In this document: piece by piece, positions 53,334-62,806 of the stretch | How positions within the stretch are numbered: position 1 is the stretch's first letter | Layout: each line of letters opens with the position of its first letter | From: Fen-671 sp963794745 | GTDB taxonomy: Bacteria > Actinomycetota > Acidimicrobiia > Acidimicrobiales > Palsa-688 | Length of the DNA stretch: 64,000 nucleotides | Direction of reading: 5' to 3' | Assembly (NCBI GenBank): GCA_963794745.1 | Contig: CAWCEZ010000010.1 | Coordinates: forward strand, 901,607 to 965,606 | Made by a program: the position numbers and the translations under genes | Notes under the pieces: generated by a model | What the model was told of the DNA's origin: nothing | The model's database searches: none | Seen by the model: only the letters and a program-made list of their open reading frames with translations

Positions 53334-54872
53334 GTGGCACCAGGCGCCCGGGCCCTGCTCATCGGCCTCGACTCCGCTGATCCTGCGGTGGTGAGGCAGA
53401 TGGTTGCCGCCGGACGAATGCCGGCAGTGGCCTCGATGATCGCCAGCGGCGCGTGGTGCGAAGTAGAGGCACCTCCCGGCGTCTACACCGCCGCTATCTG
53501 GCCGTCGATCGCGACGGGGTTGTCACCTGCCGGCCATGGTCGGTACTGCGACGAACAATTGGTCGTGGGCACCTACCGGTGCTGTCACTTCGGCCCTACT
53601 GATATGGGAGGCAAGCCATTCTGGGAAACGCTCAGCGAAGCGGGGAACAGAGTGGCCGTCGTGGACGTCCCCCATATGGCCCTTTCCAAAGACCTCAACG
53701 GTATTCATGTGATGGGGTGGGGTGGCTGCGCTGCCGACCAGGAATTCGGCACCTGGCCGTCGTCCTACGCCCGCGATTTGCGGGAGCGCTGGGGCGCTCA
53801 CCCCGTGGGTTGGGATTGCGGCAGAGGTGGCGACGGCGCCCCGGAATGGGCCCGCCTGCGGGACAAGCTCGTCGCGGCCGTTCGAACTCGCACCGCCATG
53901 GCCGGTTCGATCCTGTCGAGCGAGGCTTGGGACTTCGTTTTTTACGTGTTCAGCGAGGCCCATTGCGCCGGTCATAACTGCTGGCACCTCCACGACCCCA
54001 GCCACCCCAGGTACATGTCACAACTGGCGGCCACGGTGGGCCTTGACCCCGTATCGACTGTCTATGAGGAACTGGACCGCGCCATCGGGAACATCATCGA
54101 GCAGGCGGGCGCTGACGCAATTTGCGGTCTCTTGCTCAGTCATGGGATGGGCCCGAATAATACGGGTAACCATTTGCTCGGTGAGGTCCTGGCCCGCTTT
54201 GAGGGCCGTTCCACGGGGGCGGCGCAGCGGTTGGCTCAAGAATTCAGGACCACAGCATTGCGAGGTCTCCCACAACCGGCGCGCCGAGCCGCCCGCTTTG
54301 TCCGCCGGAGCGTTTTCCCCCATCGGGACCCGTTGGTCCTGAACGAACGCCGGCTGGAATCTCAGGAGGCGTTCGCGCTCCGCCACAGCACGTGCGGCGC
54401 GGTACGGGTCAACCTCAGCTCTCGCGAGCCCAACGGGCGGGTCAGTTCGGAGCACTACGACGAGTACTGCACCGAGCTATCAAACCAGCTGTTAGAACTC
54501 GTCAATGTGGGTACCGGGAGGCCAGTGGTCAACCGTGTTATCAAGTCGGCCGACATTTTCACCGGAGCGCGCCTCGACGGCTTGCCCGACCTGGTCGTCG
54601 AATGGGACGCTTCGCAGCCCATCACTGAGGTCACTTCGCCGCGGATCGGTACCGTCAAGGGTGACAACCCGGACCACCGCAGCGGCGACCACCGCCCCAG
54701 CGGTCTGTTAGTTGTGACCGGGCCGGGAACCCGGCCGGGTTACCTGGGTTCCCCCATCCAGGCGACCGACATTGCCCCGACCATTGCCTCCCTCTTCGGG
54801 GTCCGGCTACCCTTTTCCGACGGTCGGGTGTTCCCTCTGGTGACGGGCCCCACCGTCACCCCGACTGGCTAA
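53334..54872 (+). CDS. Alkaline-phosphatase-superfamily phosphodiesterase
   Basis: 512 residues. Metal Asp13 (GLDSADP), probable nucleophile Thr52 (YTAAIWPSIATG), a second metal site around SEAHCAGHNCWH, and LLSHGMGPNNTGNHL; the C-terminal ATDIAPTIASLFGV is also typical of the type I phosphodiesterase/nucleotide pyrophosphatase clan. No signal peptide, so it may be cytoplasmic. The GTG at 53334 is the first start in frame. Substrate unknown. Confidence 0.8.
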   Translation: MAPGARALLIGLDSADPAVVRQMVAAGRMPAVASMIASGAWCEVEAPPGVYTAAIWPSIATGLSPAGHGRYCDEQLVVGTYRCCHFGPTDMGGKPFWETLSEAGNRVAVVDVPHMALSKDLNGIHVMGWGGCAADQEFGTWPSSYARDLRERWGAHPVGWDCGRGGDGAPEWARLRDKLVAAVRTRTAMAGSILSSEAWDFVFYVFSEAHCAGHNCWHLHDPSHPRYMSQLAATVGLDPVSTVYEELDRAIGNIIEQAGADAICGLLLSHGMGPNNTGNHLLGEVLARFEGRSTGAAQRLAQEFRTTALRGLPQPARRAARFVRRSVFPHRDPLVLNERRLESQEAFALRHSTCGAVRVNLSSREPNGRVSSEHYDEYCTELSNQLLELVNVGTGRPVVNRVIKSADIFTGARLDGLPDLVVEWDASQPITEVTSPRIGTVKGDNPDHRSGDHRPSGLLVVTGPGTRPGYLGSPIQATDIAPTIASLFGVRLPFSDGRVFPLVTGPTVTPTG

Positions 54873-55050
54873 CGGGCGCCCGGTTAGCCCCTGCGGGTCG
54901 GTTCGAGGCGTGCGGACGGTCGCCAGAGTGCCTCGACCCGAAGGACGGATTGGCCCGCCGCCGCGCCCGGCCTAAGGCGCGCGGGGTTCCCCGGCTGGGC
55001 GCAGAGATGGGGTCACTGGCCCGCTTCCCCGGTACCGCCGTAGCCTCTAC

Positions 55051-56067
55051 GTGGTGCTGCCCGCCGAAGCGCTACGCCGGATCGCCTTCCTCCTCGAGGC
55101 CGGGGGTGAGGCGAGCTACAAGTCGCGGGCGTTCCGAAGGGCAGCAGCGGCTGTAGACGCTGTTGCACCCTCCGAGCTGGAAGAGCTGCGCAGCCAGCAG
55201 CGGCTCGCGTCGCTACCCGGGCTAGGACCGACCACGGCGGCCGTTGTCTCGCAATGCCTGGCCGGGTCGGTCCCCGAGTACCTCCGCGCCCTAGAAGAGC
55301 GGGCCCTGGCTGGCCTGTCCGAGCCGGCGCGGCAGCTCCTTGGCAGGCTCCATGGCGACCTGCATAGCCACTCTGACTGGTCCGATGGCGGAAGCCCGAT
55401 AGAGGAGATGGCTCGGGCTGCAGCGGCCCTGGGCCACCAGTACCTCGCCCTTACTGACCACAGCCCGCGCCTCACCGTCGCTCACGGCCTGAGCGCCGAG
55501 TCCCTGCGCCGCCAATTAGAGGTCGTGCGCCGGGTGAACCAGGAACTAGCCCCGTTCCGTTTGCTGAGCGGGATCGAGGTGGACATATTGGAGGACGGTT
55601 CGCTGGACCAGGCCCCTGAGCTCCTGGCCGAGCTGGACGTGGTAGTGGCCAGCGTGCACTCGAAGCTAAGGATGGGGCCGCCAGAGATGACCAGGCGTAT
55701 GGTCGCGGCGGTAAGCAACCCTCACGTCGACGTGCTCGGTCACTGCACCGGCCGGATCCTGGTTGGGCGCGGCCGGCCACAATCGACGTTCGATCACGAG
55801 GTCGTCTTCGCAGCCTGTGCCGCCAGCGGCACGGCGGTGGAGATAAATGCCCGGCCCGAACGCCGGGACCCGCCCGAGGAGCTGCTTCGGGCGGCGGCTC
55901 GCGCCGGGTGCCGCTTCTCCATCGACTCGGACGCCCACGCCCCCGGTCAGCTCTCCTGGCTGCACCTGGGTTGCGAGCAGGCCGCGCAAGCGGCGATCGG
56001 CGCCGAAGCCATCGTGAACACCTCGCCGCTGGCCGAGCTCCTCGACTGGACGCGCCGGAGGGACTAG
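55051..56067 (+). CDS. PHP-domain protein, PolX-like without the polymerase core
   Basis: 338 residues. The N-terminus has a DNA-polymerase-X-like helical part with one helix-hairpin-helix (ASLPGLGPTTAAVV). From residue 100 a PHP phosphoesterase domain shows its metal ligands: GDLHSHSDWSDGG, LALTDHSPR, GIEVDILED, ASVHSKLR, VLGHCTGR and SIDSDAHAP. The palm/nucleotidyltransferase domain of full PolX is absent. A 3'-5' exonuclease or AP-site role is known for PolX PHP domains and is inferred here. Confidence 0.85.
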   Translation: MVLPAEALRRIAFLLEAGGEASYKSRAFRRAAAAVDAVAPSELEELRSQQRLASLPGLGPTTAAVVSQCLAGSVPEYLRALEERALAGLSEPARQLLGRLHGDLHSHSDWSDGGSPIEEMARAAAALGHQYLALTDHSPRLTVAHGLSAESLRRQLEVVRRVNQELAPFRLLSGIEVDILEDGSLDQAPELLAELDVVVASVHSKLRMGPPEMTRRMVAAVSNPHVDVLGHCTGRILVGRGRPQSTFDHEVVFAACAASGTAVEINARPERRDPPEELLRAAARAGCRFSIDSDAHAPGQLSWLHLGCEQAAQAAIGAEAIVNTSPLAELLDWTRRRD

Positions 56068-56191
56068 CCGGCCCCGTTCCCACCTTTGCATGCTCGTACC
56101 CGAGATGGCGACGACTCGCCTGCATACGCGCGCTTGTGGCCCTTCGAGCCCTCGAGCCATCAATCAAGCCCGTGGAAATCTGAGCTGCGGT

Positions 56192-56567
56192 CTACTCCAC
56201 AAGGTTCAGAATATTGCCCTCAGGGTCCTTGAACCACGCCCCCCGGCGGTTGCCGAAAGAGTGAATGTCCCCCTCACGCGTGACGCCCGGCATGTCGTAA
56301 TGCTCGAACATGATCCCCCTCGACCTGAGAGCAGAAACCTCGGCGTCGAGATCTGCGACCTGCCATGCTGCCGCCGTGGCCTGGTTCTCACCAGCGAAGT
56401 CCGACTGATAGACGAGGATTCTGCGTACCACCTCCACAGAGGTACAGCACGCCGCCTGGTTCGTCCGCACCGGACTCCTTCAGGCCGAGTGCCCCTCCAT
56501 AAAACTCCTTGCCGCGATCGAGGTCGGCCACGGCGACGACCGCGACGACCGGTGAGCTGTCAAGCAT
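56192..56567 (-). pseudogene. VOC/glyoxalase-like protein, frameshifted
   Basis: From ATG 56567 (GGAGG upstream) the frame reads VVAVVAVADLDRGKEFYGG and GGVLYLCGGG, the first VOC half. Near 56415-56440 sense moves to the next frame: ILVYQSDFAGENQATAAAWQ and AWFKDPEGNILNLVE, ending at 56192. Together they are a single 125-residue VOC fold (glyoxalase/bleomycin-resistance type) split by one base. Intact it would bind a metal and a small molecule; the substrate is unknown. Confidence 0.75.
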
Positions 56568-57095
56568 CGTGACCCTCCGGAGGCTTTTGCTCCATTGTCC
56601 GCGGGCTTCTACCTTCTGAGCTGCCCCTTTAGTCCGCGCAGTCCTCCCGTCTAATACGCCGACCTTATATCATCTTGCATGTCGCTACGCCTGTGCGCTC
56701 GGGGGCCGACCCCGTCGGCACGCGCCCCCGCCTGACTGACCCTGCACCGTTTTCTCATCGGTTGCTATTTGGCCTTTAGCCTTGTACTAGCAACGGTTTT
56801 CTCAGGTGACGGCCGAGCGACAGCGCCTCAACCAGAAGGAGCGGAAGGGCCGGAAAGGGGGGAGACACAGCATCACGGGTCACCAGAGCGAGCGTGGTCG
56901 CCACTAACCGTCCCCGTCCTTTTGGGCGCGGACGCTTTGGGGCACCAGGTCCCGCCGCACACTCGAGGCCGCGCTCGTCAGCTCTGAGCCGCCCGACTTG
57001 GCCGCCGAAGCCGTTCATCTATCATTCGCCAGCAGAAAACCACCTGTTCTCCAGGCGGGCAGCTCATGTTCAGATTGTGACTTTAGCGTCGTGTC
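56568..57095. other. 528-bp stretch without a supported gene
   Basis: Open frames here are short and have arbitrary composition on both strands. Around 56655-56685 the DNA is AT-richer (CTTATATCATC), which could be promoter for the VOC gene on one side. No repeats, hairpin terminators or RNA genes are evident. Confidence 0.5.
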
Positions 57096-59411
57096 ATGAA
57101 GCCTGCTCACCAAGTAAATCCGCGCCGGTCACGGCGTGCCGCTTATCTCGCGTCCGCCACCGCGGTGGTCGGGTCAACCCTGGCGTTCTCCGTCCCGAAC
57201 GCCGGCACGTCCGGGTCACTAGTACCGGGCAACCTTCTCGTGTCGACCAGCGTCTACACCGACCTTCCCACCATCACCGCGGGCGCCACCGCGCTACCGG
57301 TTACCCCCAACTCTTTCGCGATCTCGAACGTGACTTGGAGCGGGACCACAGATCTCGCCACGATCACGACAAAGGCCAACGGATATGTCCCCGGCCAGGT
57401 CGTATTGATCTCGGGGGTGGGGGGTGCTACCGGTGTCAACGGCCCGTCGACCATTGTCTCGACGCCGTCAACGACTACCTTCACAATCAGTCTGGCGAGT
57501 AACCCCGGTACGTACACCTCGGGCGGGGGAGTCAGCTCGACCCAGCTCGGCATAACGGCCGTGACTTGGAGCGGGACCACAAACCTTGCAAAAATCACCG
57601 CGGCTGCGAATGCGGCCGCTTACGTCGTCGGCCAAACTGTGGTGATCGCGGGCGTCGGGGGGGCGACGGGTGTCAACGGGACCTGGACCGTTGCTGCGAC
57701 ACCGGCACCAACCAAGACATCGTTCAGTTTCAGTCTGACGACTAACCCGGGTACGTACACCTCTGGCGGGACGGTGACCGCGAACATCGCCATCGCTCCT
57801 AACACGTACCCGACAGTGTTCAACAACGACGCCATCGACGCGAACTTCGGCATCACCGAACCTATTGAATTGGACCAGATCCCAGCCAGCACGACGCTGG
57901 TTACGACGCCGATCAGCACGATCGCCGTTCCCAACAGTGACAGTCCGGCCGCCGATGGCGACCAACTGGTTACAAGTTTTTCATCGAAGTCCGAGTTGGC
58001 GTTGAACCAGTCGACTGACGGTCAGGACGTCAGTTTCGTGGGCTACGACGCTCCCACGGCCACGATCGACGTGTCCAACTCGAACACGCCGAGCGAACAA
58101 GATCCTACTAACACCGACCTCGCCGGCCCCACGACCCTTGAGGGTTACTACCGCGATGCCGCCGTGATGGATGCCAACGGCAACTTCCAGTTCACCGAAA
58201 CTGGAGCGTACGGGGGCAACAACGGTCGGGCCGCAATTCTCAACCCTGCGAACAACACGTTGTTCATAGCTGGCAACGCCGGCAACGGCGCGACACCCAC
58301 ATATCAAGGTGTCGTGATGGGTTCTGGGTCGCAGATCGCCGCTGAAGCGACTACTCCCGAGGCATCTCAGGATGCCAGCAACCCCACACCGACCCCTTAC
58401 GGGAACTTCAACATCACCCAGCTCGGGGACACGGCAGACAAAGCAACCAAGGACGACAACTTCCGCGGCCTTACGCAGTACAACGGTGTGATTTACATGT
58501 CCAAGGGGAGCGGTAGCAACGGCATCAACACTGTCTATTTCGTGGACCCAACGGGCATGGCCTGCCCGAGCGGCGGGATCGGCGTCCCACAGCCCGGCGC
58601 TGCCCTACCATCGGCTTCGAGCTGGACTTCGTCGCCGCTGTACCCCACCTACAACACCTCGAACACGAGCCTCGGGCTTTCGAGCACCAACCCAGGCCTG
58701 TCGCCGACCAACACGTGCGTCCTCAAGGGTTTCTCGACGACGCTGGCCGCGGCAACGACCGGCACTATCTACTACCCGTTCGGCCTATGGTTCGCCAACC
58801 CGACCACCCTCTACGTGGCGGACGAAGGAAGTGGTGCCGGCGGTACCAGTGACACCACGGGTGGTTTGCAGAAGTGGGTGCTGAACACCTCTAGCAACAC
58901 CTGGGCGCTGCAGTACACACTGGCGGCCGGGCTCAACCTGCAGACGACGTACTCCGTCAACCCATCTCCCGTGGGAGTGAACGGTGGCACATCCGCTCAG
59001 GCTTACCCCACGGGAACGAACAGCACCTTCGGCGGTGGGGGCAACGCGTGGGCGCCCGCAACCGACGGGCTTCGCAACATCGTCGGGCGCATAAATGGCG
59101 ATGGGACCGTGACGATCTGGGGTGTCACATCGACTATCAGTGGGAGCGGCGACCAAGGGGCTGACCCGAACCAGGTCGTAGCCATCACCGATTCGTTGGC
59201 CGCCACTACGCTTCCCGGCACTGAGAGTTTCAGCCAGGTCCTTGCACCGACCGACGGTGTCGTTTACCGGGGCGTTGCGTTCACACCGACAACAGAAGTA
59301 CCAGACGTGCTCCCCGAAGTCCCTTGGGTCCCGCTGATCCCTATCACCGCAGCGATTATCGGCGGGGGTTATGTGTGGCAACGTAGGCGCCGCATGAGCC
59401 CTCTGACCTGA
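57096..59411 (+). CDS. Large secreted surface protein with PExP C-terminal signal
   Basis: 771 residues. Signal segment (AYLASATAVVGSTLAFSVPN). Two tandem repeats of about 75 residues follow (residues about 68-225), each with TWSGTT, GVGGATGVNG and NPGTYTSGG. The rest is Ser/Thr/Asn-rich and probably a propeller: GRAAILNPANNTLFIAGNAG and FRGLTQYNGVIYMSKGSGS recall strand text in secreted propellers. The tail is LPEVPWVPLIPITAAIIGGG then RRRR: PExP, helix, Arg cluster, as in the proteins at 10754 and 41853, so it is a candidate exosortase substrate. Confidence 0.8.
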   Translation: MKPAHQVNPRRSRRAAYLASATAVVGSTLAFSVPNAGTSGSLVPGNLLVSTSVYTDLPTITAGATALPVTPNSFAISNVTWSGTTDLATITTKANGYVPGQVVLISGVGGATGVNGPSTIVSTPSTTTFTISLASNPGTYTSGGGVSSTQLGITAVTWSGTTNLAKITAAANAAAYVVGQTVVIAGVGGATGVNGTWTVAATPAPTKTSFSFSLTTNPGTYTSGGTVTANIAIAPNTYPTVFNNDAIDANFGITEPIELDQIPASTTLVTTPISTIAVPNSDSPAADGDQLVTSFSSKSELALNQSTDGQDVSFVGYDAPTATIDVSNSNTPSEQDPTNTDLAGPTTLEGYYRDAAVMDANGNFQFTETGAYGGNNGRAAILNPANNTLFIAGNAGNGATPTYQGVVMGSGSQIAAEATTPEASQDASNPTPTPYGNFNITQLGDTADKATKDDNFRGLTQYNGVIYMSKGSGSNGINTVYFVDPTGMACPSGGIGVPQPGAALPSASSWTSSPLYPTYNTSNTSLGLSSTNPGLSPTNTCVLKGFSTTLAAATTGTIYYPFGLWFANPTTLYVADEGSGAGGTSDTTGGLQKWVLNTSSNTWALQYTLAAGLNLQTTYSVNPSPVGVNGGTSAQAYPTGTNSTFGGGGNAWAPATDGLRNIVGRINGDGTVTIWGVTSTISGSGDQGADPNQVVAITDSLAATTLPGTESFSQVLAPTDGVVYRGVAFTPTTEVPDVLPEVPWVPLIPITAAIIGGGYVWQRRRRMSPLT

Positions 59412-59483
59412 AATCCGTCGGAAAGGGCCGGGAAACCGCGTCATCCCGACGGTTGTGACGCATATGTGGTCTGCTCGTCGCTG

Positions 59484-59922
59484 CTACCGGGCCAGGCGGG
59501 CGTCATCGGCAAGGACATGCCCATAGAAGCGGAGCTCGCCGCCGGGGCGGATGACCCGGTAGAGCTCAGCCAGCGCCGCGGCCTGGACGGGCACGCTGCG
59601 CAACACGAGTGAGACGACACCCGCGTCGACCGAGGCATCCGGCAACGGGACAGCGTCGGCGGCGGCCTCGATGACTGCGACTGGTACCGGGGCGCCCCCA
59701 GCCGCCTTTACGGCCCGGAACGCAGGTACGGTTCGGGTTCGACGGCGACGACTTCGGTCACATCGTGTGGGTAATGGCCAAAGTTGAGACCGTTACCAGG
59801 ACCGATCTCAACAGCTCGTCCGTGGAGGCCAGCGAGGAGCCGCTCACGATGAACAGCGCCGCCCGCAGCTTCTTCGGTTCGCGATAGGCGCTGATAGACC
59901 GAGCGAGGATGGGGTGCGACAT
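59484..59922 (-). pseudogene. Class I methyltransferase, broken by two frameshifts and a stop
   Basis: From ATG 59922 the text is MSHPILA, then after a shift VYQRLSRTEEAAGGAVHRER and RAVEIGPGNGLNFGHYP (motif I), VVAVEPEPYLR, then after a second shift FRAVKAAGGAPVPVAVIEAA, DASVDAGVVSLVLRSVPVQ and YRVIRPGGELRFYGHV, and a TAG within DDARLAR. Relatives continue well past this point, so the C-terminus is lost too. A dead or badly sequenced copy of a phospholipid-methyltransferase-like gene. Confidence 0.75.
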
Positions 59923-60098
59923 GGGCGAGCGCCGTACAGGGCGCCCCTCGGTTGCCGCTCACTCGTGGATTGTAACGACCGGTTGGTCGCAATTCTGTAG
60001 GCGAGGCCTCACATCGAGAGGGCCCGAAGTCCCAGCTCATCGAGGGTTGCTGCAGACCTCAAGGGGCCGCCGGAGCCTCTCGTCGACGCCGGTCATGG

Positions 60099-60347
60099 TC
60101 ACGTCGCGCAAGCCCACCGGCAGCTCGCATGTGCGCGTAGCGTTGGTTTGCACAGGCGCTGTCCAAGTTCGAGGGGCTTAGGAACCTTGAGCCCATCGTC
60201 ATCCTCTCGGTGCGGGTCACCGACGAGGTCGACACGCATACTCCACGGCCCGGTCGTCGGGCACTGACGCTCCGTCAGGTGCTCGAGCAACGCTTGGTCG
60301 ACCTGCTCGGTTAGCCACGGGTCAGTCGGTGTCCTGTTGATAGTCAC
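60099..60347 (-). CDS. Small hypothetical protein
   Basis: 82 residues from a GTG that overlaps the end of the gene upstream by about 26 bp. Charged, no signal or membrane helix (QVDQALLEHLTERQCPTTGP). No family recognised. It lies in a stretch full of broken genes, so it may be the 5' part of a longer frameshifted gene. Confidence 0.3.
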   Translation of the reverse strand: MTINRTPTDPWLTEQVDQALLEHLTERQCPTTGPWSMRVDLVGDPHREDDDGLKVPKPLELGQRLCKPTLRAHASCRWACAT

Positions 60348-60805
60348 TGTCTGTCGGGTAAGAGTTGTTGTCCTTCAGTGTAAGCCGGATTCGGCCGCAG
60401 TTCCCCGGCGGCGGCGACCAGGCGGGCAGCTGCCTCCCGAACTGCTGCGGCGGATCTTCAGCCACGTCCGCGTGACCGCTCAGTAGCTGGACATCGAAGT
60501 GGCCGACGTTCGCGCACGCGGGGACAACGACGAACCCGGCTGATCGCAGCGTCCCGACCTGGGCCTCCAAGTAGATGGCGCCTCATCGAAGCGAGCGAGG
60601 ACCTCGATCCGGCGCACTCACGGACGGAGGGCGAAAACCGAGACACCAAAAAGCTGCTCTCGCTTTGCACGCTGGTCTGAACGACATACGTTCGTCCCGA
60701 CTCCAGCGCGTCGACCGCGATGTCGTTGATGGTGTCCTTGACCGATACTTGAGCCGCCCGGACCACGACCACCAGGTCGTCCGGCACTGCGTCCGCTCGC
60801 AGCAT
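60322..60805 (-). pseudogene. Conserved hypothetical protein, broken by frameshifts
   Basis: Reconstructed across frames: MLRADAVPDDLVVVVRAAQV and GRTYVVQTSVQSE, then GVSVFALRP, VRRIEVLARFDEAPS, then YLEAQVGTLRSAGFVVVPAC and a tail to 60322. Each piece flows into the next only if at least two or three single-base shifts are allowed between about 60570 and 60660. I recall similar proteins in other actinobacteria but know no function. Confidence 0.55.
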
Positions 60806-60900
60806 GGGCAGCTTTCTTCGGTTCCGGCTAGCCGGAACGCTCACGGATCTTGAGTTTCGCAAAGCCGTGGCGAGCACGGGCGCGTGTGTGTGCCAGGGCA

Positions 60901-61626
60901 TCACCTCAACCCATCGAGCGCTTGCCAATATGCGGCACGGATCTCGCTCGCTCCCCAGGCGTTCGGTTCAACGACGCCGCAGTACCAGAGCGAACGGTTG
61001 ACCGGCTCGGCTTCCATCTGAGATGGGTTACCCACCGATAGCCCGTGGCCAAGGAATCGCTCGTGCACTTCCGCGATGGAGACGTCATATGTCATTGCGA
61101 CCGCTCGCAATACTTCGTTCAGTTCGCCGAGCAGTCCCGTCACCTCGGGCCACGGCTCGAGGCCGACCGCCGTCGCGTCTCCCGACCCATCGCTCGGGTC
61201 GTATACCGTGGCCAACACAATTGGGACTCGCGGCCCGACAAGGCGCCTTAGACCACCGAGCACGATATCGGCGTTGACCCTCAGCGTTCCTAACGCTGCT
61301 GCCGCAGCGCGCGTGTCAGAGAAGGCGGCGAGCAGGTCGTTGCCTCCCATAGAAATGGTGACCGCCACGGGAGGGACTCGAAGGTCGCCGATCAGTGCCA
61401 TCTGGCGTCCGACAACGTCGGAAGAGGTGGCACCGTCCCGTGCCAGCAACACGAGATTGTCGGCGAGCTCAGTCGACAGGAGGTCACGGCCGCGCCAATC
61501 AGGGAACTTTTCATCGTTATTGAGGAATAGCAGGCTCGCCGCACCCCCTTGGCCCTTGCCGCCGGCGTAGTCGTCGATCGATGCCGAATCGCCAAGTGCC
61601 ACGTAATTCCTCGGAGACCTTGTCAT
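60901..61626 (-). CDS. SGNH/GDSL-type hydrolase
   Basis: 241 residues. The nucleophile block YVALGDSASIDDYAGG and the Asn block VTISMGGNDLL are typical of SGNH esterases/lipases. The usual C-terminal Asp-x-x-His is not obvious; the place reads VEPNAWGASEIRAAYW, so the enzyme may use a different base or be inactive. No signal peptide, so it may be cytoplasmic. The ATG at 61626 is chosen since the core begins right after it. Confidence 0.8.
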   Translation of the reverse strand: MTRSPRNYVALGDSASIDDYAGGKGQGGAASLLFLNNDEKFPDWRGRDLLSTELADNLVLLARDGATSSDVVGRQMALIGDLRVPPVAVTISMGGNDLLAAFSDTRAAAAALGTLRVNADIVLGGLRRLVGPRVPIVLATVYDPSDGSGDATAVGLEPWPEVTGLLGELNEVLRAVAMTYDVSIAEVHERFLGHGLSVGNPSQMEAEPVNRSLWYCGVVEPNAWGASEIRAAYWQALDGLR

Positions 61627-61677
61627 TGTGGTGTCATAGCTAACCCGGCGGGTCACCATCGGCGACTTCGAGCAATA

Positions 61678-61849
61678 TCAGACTTCCGGAAGACGTGACG
61701 CATGCTCGATCAGCGCATCCGTGTCGGCGAGCAGCCGTCGAGTGTCGGGAGACCCCGAGCCTGGTGCCGAACTCGCCCTCGCCACTCAGCTCTCGGACAC
61801 CGTTGCAAACCTCGTTGAGCGCGTCGTCAATAGCAACCAACTCCGTCAT
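61678..61849 (-). pseudogene. Short conserved protein, frameshifted paralogue of 62054 gene
   Basis: Reads MTELVAIDDALNEVCNGV and GEFGTRLGVSRHSTA, then one base over LLADTDALIEHASRLPEV to a stop at 61678. ALNEV-x-NG and F-x-TRLG are shared with the intact 62-residue protein at 62054. The first codons may lie further upstream. It sits in the tail of the RHS locus. Confidence 0.6.
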
Positions 61850-62053
61850 CGACAGCGTGACCGTTGCCGATGAGCTTGTGAACTCGCCGGTTTCCGTACC
61901 GCCCAGACTGCCACATCGGTCCCGGATTGGCTGACTTTAAAGGGGACCCGTTGGGTGTTGGGCAGCTGAAGCTCCGTCTCTGGGTGCGTGTTCTTTGTCT
62001 CGCCGCCGCGTGGCGTCGCGATCTCGGGTCCGACTATGACCTAGGGGCGGCTT

Positions 62054-62242
62054 TCAGCCAGAATTTGCTGAGATCTGGCCCAGCACTATAAGCGCCTCTT
62101 CGCGGTGACTTCCGAGTCTTGTCGAGAACTCCCATACGTCGATGCCGTTGATGACCTCGTTTAGAGCATGGCTCAGAAGCCTGAGTTCGCCACGATCAAG
62201 TCGAATAACAAACTCAGTGTCGCCAACTCGTTCAATGATCAT
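62054..62242 (-). CDS. Small conserved protein downstream of RHS locus
   Basis: 62 residues: FVIRLDRGELRLLSHALNEV, NGIDVWEFSTRLGSHREEAL. A short alpha/beta protein of a kind common in actinobacteria, without known function to me. A broken paralogue lies at 61678-61849. Position after an RHS gene and its putative immunity gene suggests it may be an orphan immunity or helper protein, but that is only by association. Confidence 0.65.
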   Translation of the reverse strand: MIIERVGDTEFVIRLDRGELRLLSHALNEVINGIDVWEFSTRLGSHREEALIVLGQISANSG

Positions 62243-62281
62243 GAGTCTAGCTCCAAGAAATAAGCGAGCAGGTTCTTCGGC

Positions 62282-62806
62282 CTAAAGGCCGTACCCCAGT
62301 CGGAGTGGCCCGGACCAGATAATGACCACCGTCCCATCCCCGGGGGCGTAAATCGCATATCGTCCCATCATCAAGAAGTTGTCAACGGTGTCGCCGAAAC
62401 CCAGTCCTGGGCTCGTGCTTGTTGCCGGTCCGCCGCGTGGCAACGTCTTGGACCGCCAAGGCTTCGAGGAACTCAGAATCTCCATCCTCTTTCGCCATGC
62501 ATCGAATTTATCGGCCCGAAATGGAGGCAACCGGAAGATCGAGATCTGTCGTGCAAAATGGTGGGACACCTGAGTTCGGAAGTGAAACACGGCCATCACT
62601 ACACCGGTCAACGTCAGAACGTTCAACGTGGCCGCAATCCCCTCGAAAACCACCCCAGTGCGCCCGATCGCAGCCAGTATCGGCCACAGAGGCAACAATG
62701 CAAGCGCAACCAAAAAAGTGATCATGAACTTGCGGAGGGCGATGGCGGAGTCGACGCCAATACGCGGCGACCACTGAGACAAAAAGCGCTCTCGACTCCT
62801 GCTCAT
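62282..62806 (-). CDS. Two-helix membrane protein, candidate RHS immunity protein
   Basis: 174 residues. After a basic start (SRSRERFLSQWSPRIG) there are two hydrophobic segments (MITFLVALALLPLWPILAAI and IAATLNVLTLTGVVMAVF), then a soluble half ending GDGTVVIIWSGPLRLGYGL. Its ATG overlaps the RHS stop (ATGA), so it is made with the RHS protein. Base composition is clearly lower in GC than the window average, as in the RHS tip. The pair layout is that of a toxin and its immunity protein. Confidence 0.65.
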   Translation of the reverse strand: MSRSRERFLSQWSPRIGVDSAIALRKFMITFLVALALLPLWPILAAIGRTGVVFEGIAATLNVLTLTGVVMAVFHFRTQVSHHFARQISIFRLPPFRADKFDAWRKRMEILSSSKPWRSKTLPRGGPATSTSPGLGFGDTVDNFLMMGRYAIYAPGDGTVVIIWSGPLRLGYGL

